A stretch of 43,361 nucleotides of DNA, from contig JAFNAB010000008.1 in NCBI GenBank assembly GCA_017859955.1, positions 1 to 43,361 of the forward strand, written 5' to 3'. Both the position numbers and the translations under genes were made by a program. Below the pieces are notes generated by a model. That model was not told the DNA's origin. It saw nothing but the letters and a program-made list of their open reading frames with translations, and did not search any database. The stretch is from Holophagaceae bacterium (GTDB lineage Bacteria > Acidobacteriota > Holophagae > Holophagales > Holophagaceae). This document shows positions 15,759 through 23,642 of this stretch, one piece after another (the stretch's first letter is position 1; each line of letters opens with the position of its first letter).

Positions 15759-17951
15759 CTACTTCCGCACTTGCGCGAGCTTTACGACGCTGCCCTCGGA
15801 CCCGACCCGCAGGAGTTCGTCATCAATGCGATTGCCCCCTCTCAGGATGGGGTCAGAAGCGTCCTTGGACAGAAGGATCCCTCCCCGGGCATTCCGGTGG
15901 ACCACGCACTCCTCCAGGGTGACTTCGCCCTCCTCGAAGAGGAGCAGGCCCGTATCCTGGCCGTCCCGGAGGGTGCAGCGCACCAGGAGGAGGCTCCCCC
16001 CCGGCTCGACCTTGGCGCCGCTTCGGACGTTGCCATAGATCTCACACCCCTCCAGCACGCCCCGCCCCTTCGCAGAGCTGACGATGCCCCAGGAGAGGCC
16101 GTCGTGGATTTTGCACTGCTTGAGCTGGGTCGTGGCCCCCCGGTGGACCAGGAGCCCGGGATGGGCATTGGCGTAGATGTCGCAGTCGTCCAGGGTGGCA
16201 ATACTCTGATCCATCAGAGAGAGGCCAAACCCCCCGTTGTCATGAAGCCGGCACTGCTTCAGGTGCAGCGAGGCCCCACCGGTGGCGTGCAGACCCGAGC
16301 CAGCGTGCCCGCTGAACTCCGAGTCCTCCATGAAGACCTGGCTCTTGTCCATGGCCAGCACGCCGGCGAAGCGGCTGCCGTGCAGCCTGTTCCTCCGCAG
16401 GATCAGGCGGCTGTCCCCATCGGCCTCCACACTGCCCCCTGCCAGGTCCTCCAGTTCGCAGTCCTCCAGGGTGACCTGACTGGCGCCATCAGCCCAGACA
16501 CCGACCCCTCGGGCCTGATGCAGGACACAACGATTCATGGTCAATGAACTGGCTCCGAGGACCTGGACTTCCGCCTGTCCGTGGCCCACGAGGGTGCACC
16601 CCTCAAGGGTGATGCTGGCGCCGGCCTTGGCCTGTATACCGATGGAGCCTTCACCCCCTACTCTGCATTCGCTCAGGGTCAAGGCACTCCCGCTCCCCTG
16701 GAGGGAAATGGCAGGCTCACAATCGGACAGGACTTCGCAATGACTCATCGTGGACTGTCCGGAGAGCAGGAGGACCGCCGGTGCTGGGTCGGGGTCCTTG
16801 CCTGGGGCCCAGGTCTTCCGAAGGGTCAGGCCCTGGATGGAGATTCTCGGGCTCTGGAGGGTGAGACAGGGGCCCTTCGGGCTCTCCAGGATGATCTGAG
16901 AAGGGTCGCCGTCGCCCTGGATGGTCACATCCTTGTCCACCACCACCGACTCCCGGTAGTGCCCGGGCAGGAGAAGGATCTGGACACCGGGCTCAGCCTG
17001 GCGCATGGCCACTCGTAGGCTCAGGCAGTGCGCCCGACCGCCCTTGCCGACGATGATGATCTTATCCGTGGGGAGACGCCTTGGGACTGGACGGGGACCT
17101 GGAGCAGGCTCCTGCACGGGAGCGCTGGGCTGGACGGCCTCCCGGATGGCCGAGGCCAATTCCCCGGCGGTGGCATAGCGTTCCTCCGGCAGACGTTCCA
17201 ATGCCCTCCGCACGACCTCAAGGACCTGGGGGGGCAGGTCCTGTACTTCATCGGGATCGATGGGGGCCGGAGCCGCCCTCAGGATGGCGTTGAGCACCGT
17301 GGTGACCGTCTCGCCGGAGAAAGGCTTCCGCCCGCCCGTGACCACCTCATAGAGCATCACCCCGACGGCGAACAGGTCTGAGCTAGGAGTGGCCTTGCCA
17401 GTGTCCAGATACTCCGGAGCCATATAATTCACGGTGCCCATCCAGACGCCCTTCTGGGTAAGCTCCGACTGGCTGATCAAGGCCACCCCGAAATCCATGA
17501 GCTTGGCCATGGGCTTGGGTCCGGCAGCCACCAGAATATTGGCTGGCTTGATGTCCCGGTGCACCACCCCCTTGGCGTGGGCATAGCCCAACCCTTCACA
17601 GACCTGGGCCACCATCTCGAGGAGTTCAATCTTGCTGAACTTCTGGGTCCGGATCAGGGCCTCCAGGTCCTCCCCCTGGACAAATTCCATGGCCAGGTAG
17701 TGCAGCCCCTGATCCTCCCCGAACTCGTAGACCGTCACGATGTTGGGGTGATTGAGGGAACCTGTGGCCCGAGCTTCCCGCTCGAACCTCGCCTGGGCCT
17801 CCTCCCCGAAGGCCGTGCCCGGCAGGATGGTCTTGATGGCGACCTCCCGCCCCAGGGCCGGGTCCAGGCCCAGATATACCTCGCCCATGGCGCCCTGGCC
17901 GATGAGTTTCTGAATCTGGAACTTGCCGATCTTCTCTCGCATGCCCCTCAT
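15759..17951 (-). CDS. Ser/Thr protein kinase fused to a right-handed beta-helix
   Basis: A 730-aa protein with no signal peptide or membrane helix. Residues 1-270 are a Hanks-type kinase: glycine loop GQGAMGEVY, Lys40 in VAIK, catalytic HRDIKPAN (Asp133), DFG (153-155) and APE. After a Pro-rich linker, residues 295-730 form a parallel beta-helix of pectate-lyase type. Its core is a run of 13 rungs (from residue 405) with a 23-residue period, the first spacing being 24, and a Cys at the same place in 11 of 13 rungs. The usual kinase partners of such C-termini (membrane helix, PASTA) are absent. Starts at 17969 (GTG), 17951 or 17942 are all possible; I took the ATG at 17951. Convergent with the PilZ gene. 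Confidence 0.92.
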   Translation of the reverse strand: MRGMREKIGKFQIQKLIGQGAMGEVYLGLDPALGREVAIKTILPGTAFGEEAQARFEREARATGSLNHPNIVTVYEFGEDQGLHYLAMEFVQGEDLEALIRTQKFSKIELLEMVAQVCEGLGYAHAKGVVHRDIKPANILVAAGPKPMAKLMDFGVALISQSELTQKGVWMGTVNYMAPEYLDTGKATPSSDLFAVGVMLYEVVTGGRKPFSGETVTTVLNAILRAAPAPIDPDEVQDLPPQVLEVVRRALERLPEERYATAGELASAIREAVQPSAPVQEPAPGPRPVPRRLPTDKIIIVGKGGRAHCLSLRVAMRQAEPGVQILLLPGHYRESVVVDKDVTIQGDGDPSQIILESPKGPCLTLQSPRISIQGLTLRKTWAPGKDPDPAPAVLLLSGQSTMSHCEVLSDCEPAISLQGSGSALTLSECRVGGEGSIGIQAKAGASITLEGCTLVGHGQAEVQVLGASSLTMNRCVLHQARGVGVWADGASQVTLEDCELEDLAGGSVEADGDSRLILRRNRLHGSRFAGVLAMDKSQVFMEDSEFSGHAGSGLHATGGASLHLKQCRLHDNGGFGLSLMDQSIATLDDCDIYANAHPGLLVHRGATTQLKQCKIHDGLSWGIVSSAKGRGVLEGCEIYGNVRSGAKVEPGGSLLLVRCTLRDGQDTGLLLFEEGEVTLEECVVHRNARGGILLSKDASDPILRGGNRIDDELLRVGSEGSVVKLAQVRK

Positions 17952-18126
17952 TCCGCGTTCCCATTCCACGATGCCAGCAACATGGCGTCCTGCATCACCA
18001 CCGGCGTGGCATCGTCAAATCAAGCAATCGGATGCTCCAGATGAACTGCGTGAATCCTATCCTTCAAGCCGCGAAAAAGCCAGGGCGCTCCTGATATGCT
18101 CTTGGAAACCACACCCCGGATCTCTC

Positions 18127-19134
18127 ATGACGGAAGCAGCCAAGGCGAACCTCCAGCAAGTTCTCCACAAATGGGTGGAGGACCATCATCTGGCCCTGAA
18201 GGCCCAGATGGATACGGTCCTGGCAGAGGGCCTCGATCGCTACAAAAATGATAATTCTTTTATAACAAATCTACTCAATACCCTTCCCCCACCCTCAGTA
18301 GCCAATCCCGTCGAAGAGCATCTCGGGAACGGGCTGGATCTTCTCGAATCAGCCCAGAGCCAAGGCGAAGTCCTCAAACGGCTTCTGGAGACCATCCAGC
18401 CCTTTGCGGAGCGTTGCGCCCTCTTCGTGGTCAAGCAGGGCATCGCAAGCCTCTATACCTCGAGAGGCTTCGAAACAGAAGCGCCCCGCCCGGGATCCCC
18501 GGTGGTCCCTCCCTCCGAACTGGATGCCCTCCTCCAGGGGCGTATCCATCGCCTGGATCAGCCAGGACCGGCCTACGAGGCCCTTCTGCGCCCCCTCAGC
18601 CGCTTCGAGGCGTCCACGGTCTTCATCCTGCCCCTGAAGCTCCGCCGGAAAACCGTGGCGGTGCTGCTGGCCGACAGCGGGCTCTGCCCCACCCTGGACC
18701 ACCCCAACGCAATCCGGGTCCTGGTCCACACCGCAGAGGCATGCATCTCCCACCTCGCAGGTATAAAGGACGAAGATCGCTCTGGCCCCCCCGAGGCCAA
18801 TCCCTCCTCCATGACCCAGCAGATTCCGGACCCCATCACCGAGACGGTACCTCCCCTCCCGTCGGTGGACCCCAAGGTGCGGGCCAACGCCGAGCGGAGC
18901 GCCCGGGTCCTGGTGGGGGACATCGAGCTCTACTTTCCAGCGAAGGTCGAACAGGGGCGAAGCAGTGGCAATCTCTACGGATTGCTGCGGGATGAACTGG
19001 ACCGCAGTCGCGCATCCTTCGTTGAACGCTACGGTGAGGACCTGGAACGGCATCACCGGATCTTCCTTTCCACCGTCGTTCAGCAGCTTTGCGGAGGGGA
19101 CTCCCTGAAGCTCGGATCAGCACCCTGGATCTGA
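18127..19134 (+). CDS. GAF-like domain protein with conserved C-terminal helical module
   Basis: A 335-aa soluble protein. Residues 75-215 resemble a GAF sensor fold (ERCALFVVKQGIASLYTSRG, then FILPLKLRRKTVAVLLAD). After a Pro/Ser/Glu linker, residues 250-320 form a helical block opening KVRANAERSARVLVGDIELY. I recall similar blocks at the C-terminus of various regulatory proteins in acidobacteria and myxobacteria; no function is known to me. The ATG at 18127 was taken because the frame upstream overlaps the divergent kinase gene and has no domain content. Confidence 0.72.
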   Translation: MTEAAKANLQQVLHKWVEDHHLALKAQMDTVLAEGLDRYKNDNSFITNLLNTLPPPSVANPVEEHLGNGLDLLESAQSQGEVLKRLLETIQPFAERCALFVVKQGIASLYTSRGFETEAPRPGSPVVPPSELDALLQGRIHRLDQPGPAYEALLRPLSRFEASTVFILPLKLRRKTVAVLLADSGLCPTLDHPNAIRVLVHTAEACISHLAGIKDEDRSGPPEANPSSMTQQIPDPITETVPPLPSVDPKVRANAERSARVLVGDIELYFPAKVEQGRSSGNLYGLLRDELDRSRASFVERYGEDLERHHRIFLSTVVQQLCGGDSLKLGSAPWI

Positions 19135-19213
19135 GAAATTCACCCCCTTTGCGTGACATTCTTCCAACTTTGTGGTAAATCCTTGGACCTTGTGAAGGAA
19201 CACAGAGGGGATC

Positions 19214-19507
19214 ATGGCGAATTTAGGTAAAAAGTGGATTTGTTTCAGTTGTAGCGCCAAGTTCTACGACTTCGGCAAGCCAGAAGCCATGTGCCCGAAA
19301 TGCGGCACCAGCCAGAAGGACGCCCCTGCTAAACCCAGGGCCGTCAAGAAGGAGAAAGTCGCCATCCAGATTGAGGATGACTTCGGGGCTGAGCCGGATA
19401 TCGACGCCGCCAACGAAGACGGCATCGTTGAGAGCTTCGGGATCACCGGTGCCCGCGCCGAAGGGGTGGATCCCGGCGATCTGAACATGGACGACTACGA
19501 CGAGTAG
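19214..19507 (+). CDS. FYDLN-type zinc-ribbon protein (TIGR02300-like)
   Basis: A 97-aa protein with an N-terminal zinc ribbon (Cys10, Cys13, Cys27, Cys30) around the segment AKFYDFGKPEAMCPKCG, close to the FYDLN-acid family pattern. The rest is a Lys-rich linker and a strongly acidic tail ending DDYDE. The role of the family is unknown; an RNA polymerase or ribosome contact is only a guess. GAGGGG lies upstream of the ATG. The next gene starts 1 nt after its stop, so the two are probably translationally coupled. Confidence 0.85.
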   Translation: MANLGKKWICFSCSAKFYDFGKPEAMCPKCGTSQKDAPAKPRAVKKEKVAIQIEDDFGAEPDIDAANEDGIVESFGITGARAEGVDPGDLNMDDYDE

Positions 19508-19508
19508 C

Positions 19509-20459
19509 GTGGCCCTCCCCCCCCCTCGGGTGGATCGTCACACTCACCTGGAGGGGAGCCTGGACCCCGGGTGGGTTCGCCGCGAGGCGGCCAGCCGGGG
19601 TCTGACGGTTCCGGATGTCACGGAGGCCTTCTGGCGTGGCGAAGCCCACAGCTTCGAGGCCTTCATCGGAACCTTCGTCTTCGCGTGCGGATTTCTGACC
19701 TCGCGCGCATCCGTCCAGGCGGCCCTGGAAGCGGCCATCCTGCGCCTTCCCCCTCCCGGGGCGCAGGCCCCCCGGGGCATCGATCTCTGGATCTCTCCCC
19801 ATTGGCTTGTCCGGGAGCGCCAGCAGATCACCCTGAACGATCTCTGGCGAGGCCTGGAAGCAGGCCTCGCTGAAGGCCGCGCCCAGGGGGTCCGCATCGC
19901 CGTGATCATTGATGCTGTGAACCATTTCGGCCCTGATCACGGCCACGAGGTGCTGGATCTGGTGCTGGAGGACCTGCCCCCCTGGGTGGTGGGATTCTCC
20001 ACGGGCGGCCTTGAAAAGGTCCCCTTCCGGCAATGGGCGCCGGTCTTCGAACGAGCCCGGAAGGCCGGCCTGCGCCTGGCAGCCCACGCCGGGGAGAATG
20101 GTCCAGCCTCGGGTATCCGGGAAGCCATTCTGGAAGCAGGGGTCCAGAGGATCGTCCATGGCGTCAAGGCCGGGGAGGACCCTGCCATCCTTGAGCTCCT
20201 GGTGGAGCGCCAGATTCCAGTGGATGTGTGCCTCACCTCCAACCACGCCCTCATCCCGGGTCTGACCCGACACCCTCTGCCCCGCTTCCTGGCGGCCGGT
20301 GTCCGATGTGGCCTCGGCACGGACGATCCTGGCGTAATGCGCTGCGATCTGCCAGGGGAGTGGGACAAGGCCCTGAATACAGGGCTTTCCCTGGAAGCGG
20401 CCCAGCGCCTCCGGGACCAATCCGCCGAGGATGCCTGGAGCCTCCAGATTGGGACGTGA
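19509..20459 (+). CDS. Adenosine-deaminase-like metal-dependent hydrolase
   Basis: A 316-aa amidohydrolase of the adenosine/AMP deaminase superfamily. Zinc-binding His11 and His13 (HTHLEGS), catalytic HAGE (His193-Glu196), His217 and the TDDPG motif (Asp272, Asp273) are all in place. The substrate is not certain: adenosine, adenine and aminofutalosine deaminases share these motifs, and this protein is somewhat short. The start is GTG, 1 nt after the zinc-ribbon stop. Confidence 0.86.
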   Translation: MALPPPRVDRHTHLEGSLDPGWVRREAASRGLTVPDVTEAFWRGEAHSFEAFIGTFVFACGFLTSRASVQAALEAAILRLPPPGAQAPRGIDLWISPHWLVRERQQITLNDLWRGLEAGLAEGRAQGVRIAVIIDAVNHFGPDHGHEVLDLVLEDLPPWVVGFSTGGLEKVPFRQWAPVFERARKAGLRLAAHAGENGPASGIREAILEAGVQRIVHGVKAGEDPAILELLVERQIPVDVCLTSNHALIPGLTRHPLPRFLAAGVRCGLGTDDPGVMRCDLPGEWDKALNTGLSLEAAQRLRDQSAEDAWSLQIGT

Positions 20460-20498
20460 ATCCCGAGGATATTCATGGCAAACTAGCGGTTTCGTAGT

Positions 20499-20575
20499 GC
20501 GCCCGTAGCTCAGCTGGATAGAGCATCAGGCTTCGAACCTGAGGGTCGGGCGTTCGAATCGCTCCGGGCGCACCA
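20499..20575 (+). tRNA. tRNA-Arg (TCG anticodon)
   Basis: A 77-nt cloverleaf. The acceptor stem is GCGCCCG/CGGGCGC, the D-loop contains AGCTGGATAGAG, the anticodon stem TCAGG/CCTGA encloses CTTCGAA with TCG in the middle, and the T-arm has GTTCGAATC. The CCA end is encoded. It reads CGA codons. Confidence 0.96.
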
Positions 20576-20594
20576 CGGAAGGAATACAACCTTA

Positions 20595-20680
20595 GCGAAT
20601 GTGGCGGAATTTGGTAGACGCACTGGATTTAGGTTCCAGCGGTTCACCCCGTGCGGGTTCGAGTCCCGCCATTCGCACCA
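20595..20680 (+). tRNA. tRNA-Leu (TAG anticodon)
   Basis: An 86-nt class II tRNA. The acceptor stem is GCGAATG/CATTCGC, the anticodon stem CTGGA/TCCAG encloses TTTAGGT with TAG, there is a long variable arm, and the T-loop is GTTCGAGTC with encoded CCA. It reads CTA codons. It lies 19 nt after the tRNA-Arg and just before tig, so all three may share a transcript. Confidence 0.96.
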
Positions 20681-20710
20681 CCCCGTGTCCACTGTGATTC
20701 AGGAGCTTTC

Positions 20711-22132
20711 ATGCAGGCCACCATCACCCACCAGAGCGCCACCCGCAAATCCGTGGAGATCGTGCTTCCCGCCGCCGAGGTGAGCGAAGCCTACGGCAAG
20801 GTCATCGCCGACCTGGCTCCCAAGGTCAAGATCCCCGGATTCCGCCCCGGTAAGGCCCCCAAGCCCGTGCTCATGGGCCGTTACCAGAAGGAGATCCTCC
20901 AAGAGGTCGCCACCGACCTGGTCCGGACCCACTTCATGGAAGCCGCCAAGTCGGTCGGTGTCGAGCCCATCTCCCAGCCTGCCGTTGAACCCCCCGTGCT
21001 GATCGAGGGACAGGAAGGCAAGCTGACCCTCCACTTCGACGTGGCCCCCGAAGTCACCCTGCCGGACTACAAGGGCCTGGCCTTCACCAAGCAGAAGCGC
21101 CAGATCGACGCCGCCGCCATCGAGGAACAGCTCGAGGCCCTGCGCCAGCAGGCCGCCCGCTTTGTCCCCGTCGAGGATGCTGCTGCCGCCTTCGGCCTCA
21201 TCGCCACCCTGGACATCAAGATCAAGCCCCAGGGCGTCAAGGCCCAGAGCTACGCCGACCAGGTCATCGAGCTGAACGAGGAGCGCCCCTTCGACAAGGA
21301 GATCCTGGGCCTCAAGATCGACGAGTCCAAGCAGTTCACCCTCACCATGCCCGCCGAGGCGGGCAATCCCCAGGTGGCTGGCAAGGCCGTGGTCTACGAA
21401 GTGGTCCTCAAGGACCTCCGCAAGCGCGAGATCCCCGAACTCAATGACGATCTCGCCAAGGATCTCGGGGACTACGAAGACCTGGCCGCCCTGAAGGCCT
21501 CCGTCGAAAAGGACCTGGAGGCTGCCGCCGACCGCGATGCCGTGGTGCGCCTCGAGTCCGCCATCCTCGAAAAGCTCCTGGAGATCACCCCCTTCGAGGC
21601 TCCCGAGTCCATGGTCTCTCTGCAGCTGGATGACTACTGCAACGAGTTCGCCCGCCACATTTCCCGCCGGGGCGTGGACCCCAAGAACATCAACTGGAAC
21701 GCCTACCGCCAGACCCGCGTCGAGGATGCCCGCAAGGCCGTCCGCAGCGGCTACCTGCTCCAGGCCATCGGCAACGCTGAAGAAATCACGGTTTCCGACG
21801 AAGAACTGGATGCCCAGGTCAAGGACTTCATGGCCGAACACCAGGTGCAGCAGCCCCTGGAAGCCTTCAAGGCCGAGCTCCAGCGCCACGGCAGCCTGGC
21901 GGAACTCCAGGGCCGTGCCCGCACCGAGAAGATCTTCGCCAAGCTGAGCGCCTATTCCACCGTCACGGAAGAGCTCCTGGACAAGGAAGCCTTTGAGAAG
22001 CTGGTGGAACTGGAGCGTCGTCGCGAGATGGGCCTCCCTGCGGCCCGCTTCGACGCCGGTGGCCTCGAAGGTGGCGAGCTCGAAGCCCAGGAGGGCGGTG
22101 AACCCGCCGCCGTGGCTTCCGAGGAAGCCTAG
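20711..22132 (+). CDS. tig: Trigger factor (ribosome-associated chaperone and prolyl isomerase)
   Basis: Binds near the ribosome exit tunnel and shields nascent chains. The N-terminal ribosome-binding domain has the tail signature PGFRPGKAP (about residues 43-51); a FKBP-type isomerase domain follows at about 150-245, then the long helical C-terminal chaperone domain. Length 473 aa is slightly above average; the extra residues are an Ala/Glu/Gly-rich tail. The start is the ATG at 20711, with AGGAG 6 nt upstream; the frame upstream runs through the tRNA-Leu and is not coding. mogA follows 8 nt after its stop. Confidence 0.96.
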   Translation: MQATITHQSATRKSVEIVLPAAEVSEAYGKVIADLAPKVKIPGFRPGKAPKPVLMGRYQKEILQEVATDLVRTHFMEAAKSVGVEPISQPAVEPPVLIEGQEGKLTLHFDVAPEVTLPDYKGLAFTKQKRQIDAAAIEEQLEALRQQAARFVPVEDAAAAFGLIATLDIKIKPQGVKAQSYADQVIELNEERPFDKEILGLKIDESKQFTLTMPAEAGNPQVAGKAVVYEVVLKDLRKREIPELNDDLAKDLGDYEDLAALKASVEKDLEAAADRDAVVRLESAILEKLLEITPFEAPESMVSLQLDDYCNEFARHISRRGVDPKNINWNAYRQTRVEDARKAVRSGYLLQAIGNAEEITVSDEELDAQVKDFMAEHQVQQPLEAFKAELQRHGSLAELQGRARTEKIFAKLSAYSTVTEELLDKEAFEKLVELERRREMGLPAARFDAGGLEGGELEAQEGGEPAAVASEEA

Positions 22133-22140
22133 GCCTTTCC

Positions 22141-22665
22141 ATGGGCGAGTCTCTGCGCATCGGCATCCTGACGGTTTCTGACCGGGCCCACCAGGGCGTC
22201 TATCAGGACCTCGGCGGCCCGGCCATCCAGGCAGCCCTCCAGGACCTCCTGGCGGGCCCCTGGGAGCCGGTCGCCCGACTGGTGCCAGATGATCAGAGTC
22301 AGATTTCAGCTGCTCTGCGCGAACTCTGCGACGTCGAAGGCTGCTGCCTGGTCCTGAGCACCGGGGGAACCGGCATCGCCCCCAGGGATGTGACCCCCGA
22401 GGCCACCCTGGCGGTCGGGGATCGGGAGCTGCCGGGATTCGGAGAGCGCATGCGGGCTGTATCAGCTCAGATCGTCCTCACGGCCATCCTCTCCCGGCAG
22501 ACCGCCGTCATCCGGGGCAGAAGCCTCATCCTGAACCTCCCAGGCAAGCCCAAGGCCATCCGGGAATGCCTTGATGCCGTCTTTGCCGCCATCCCCGATT
22601 GCATCGACCAGATCGGGGGCCCCAAGCTGGAAGTCACTGACAAAGTGAAGGCCTACCGGCACTGA
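22141..22665 (+). CDS. mogA: Molybdopterin adenylyltransferase MogA
   Basis: Activates molybdopterin by adenylylation before molybdenum insertion. The opening RIGILTVSDRAHQGVYQDLGG and the motif LSTGGTGIAPRDVTPEA are those of MogA, with PGF and NLPGKPKA also conserved. Length 174 aa fits MogA. The closely related MoaB is the alternative, but the DLGG and RDVTPEAT forms fit MogA better. It follows tig closely and faces the glycan operon across a long hairpin. Confidence 0.9.
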   Translation: MGESLRIGILTVSDRAHQGVYQDLGGPAIQAALQDLLAGPWEPVARLVPDDQSQISAALRELCDVEGCCLVLSTGGTGIAPRDVTPEATLAVGDRELPGFGERMRAVSAQIVLTAILSRQTAVIRGRSLILNLPGKPKAIRECLDAVFAAIPDCIDQIGGPKLEVTDKVKAYRH

Positions 22666-22689
22666 ATCCCAACTCAGGAGCTACGCATT

Positions 22690-22742
22690 AATTCGGGTGA
22701 TCTGCGACGGTGTTTCATCTCCGTCCGCAGATCACCCGAATT
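22690..22742. terminator. Long inverted repeat between convergent mogA and the glycan operon
   Basis: The arms 22690-22710 and 22721-22742 pair over 21 bp with a single bulged G in the right arm; the loop is TGTTTCATCT (22711-22720). The right arm contains the last codons and stop (22732) of the minus-strand transferase gene. No T-run follows on either strand, so it is not a typical intrinsic terminator. It could still stop transcription in both directions, stabilise 3' ends, or be a protein-binding site. Confidence 0.6.
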
Positions 22743-23640
22743 CGCCGCATCGGTAGGCCGGGAAGTAGCCAGGCCGAAACGGTGAACCTGCCAGGGAAGC
22801 ATAACGCTCGGCATTGAACGCGGCGCCCAATAGGTAGGAGGGGTGCTGTTCTGTGGACCACCCCTGCTTGTACCAGGAAAGACCATCCTTCTGGTCCATG
22901 TCACGGCCTCCCCCCCAGTTGAGCAGCCGCGCCTTCCCGTGGAAGTATTCCAAGGCCTGCCAGTCAAGGAGATAGGATGCCCCCCGGGCATAGCCTTCCG
23001 CCGTGAAGGCTGCCAGGTGGGCGTGGACGATGTCGTCCTGGAAGAGGAACAGCTGGGCTCCGACGGCCTCCCCGTCCAAAAGGGCACGAAAGAGGTAGAC
23101 TCCTGGAAGGCCCAGCAAATGCCGGAAGGATTCCCTGGAAAAGCGGCGCAAGTCCATTATCCGGTGCCGCTCAACCAAGCCACCGTAGAGTTCGTCCCAC
23201 TCGCCCAGATAGCGCCAAGGGTCAGGAGCGACCTCCACTGACAAGCGCCGGGCAGCCTTTCGCGCCGCGTTGGCATGGTGCTTCGAGACGATCCCCTCGG
23301 GAGAGCGTCCCAGATCGGCGGCGTAATGCATCTTGAAAGGTCTGGCCATGTCGAAGCAGCGAAATACGGTGCGCTGGTTCTCCGGAAGAAAGGGATCTGT
23401 GACCAGAACGAGACTGACAAGTCCCTCACCCCGCAGTTGCTCCAAATCCGTCGGCAGCGAGGACCAATCGGCACAGCAGAACATCGGGTAGAGTCCCATG
23501 CCATCCCGGTAGGAGCTGCCAGGGATCGAACGCTCAAGAATCCACCCCCCGGAGTGCTCCAAGGACTTCAGGGTTCCAAAGGCGGAGAGGGATTCGGCAT
23601 ATCCTGGATGGCGATATCCCAGCAAGGGCGGAGGCGTCAT
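22732..23640 (-). CDS. FemAB/GNAT-like acyl or aminoacyl transferase (last gene of glycan operon)
   Basis: A 302-aa protein resembling the FemAB-type double-GNAT fold: a basic central segment SKHHANAARKAARRLSVEV, then ELYGGLVERHRI, then AQLFLFQDDIVHAHLAAF and a final WGGGRD motif. FemAB-like proteins add amino acids to amino groups of peptidoglycan, and relatives occur in exopolysaccharide clusters. Here it would plausibly acylate or aminoacylate an amino sugar, which is inference from neighbours. The start is the ATG at 23640 with GGAAAGGA upstream, 2 nt after the formyltransferase stop. Confidence 0.75.
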   Translation of the reverse strand: MTPPPLLGYRHPGYAESLSAFGTLKSLEHSGGWILERSIPGSSYRDGMGLYPMFCCADWSSLPTDLEQLRGEGLVSLVLVTDPFLPENQRTVFRCFDMARPFKMHYAADLGRSPEGIVSKHHANAARKAARRLSVEVAPDPWRYLGEWDELYGGLVERHRIMDLRRFSRESFRHLLGLPGVYLFRALLDGEAVGAQLFLFQDDIVHAHLAAFTAEGYARGASYLLDWQALEYFHGKARLLNWGGGRDMDQKDGLSWYKQGWSTEQHPSYLLGAAFNAERYASLAGSPFRPGYFPAYRCGEFG

Positions 23641-23642
23641 GA

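Noticed and set aside
20510-20692. A 60-codon minus-strand frame with CEWRDSNPHG and CARSDSNARPSGSK segments
   Set aside because: This is the known false protein read from the antisense of tRNA genes; it covers the two tRNAs.
20699-21889. A 396-codon minus-strand frame opposite tig
   Set aside because: Its Gly/Leu/Val/Asp-rich sequence is the antisense of trigger factor.
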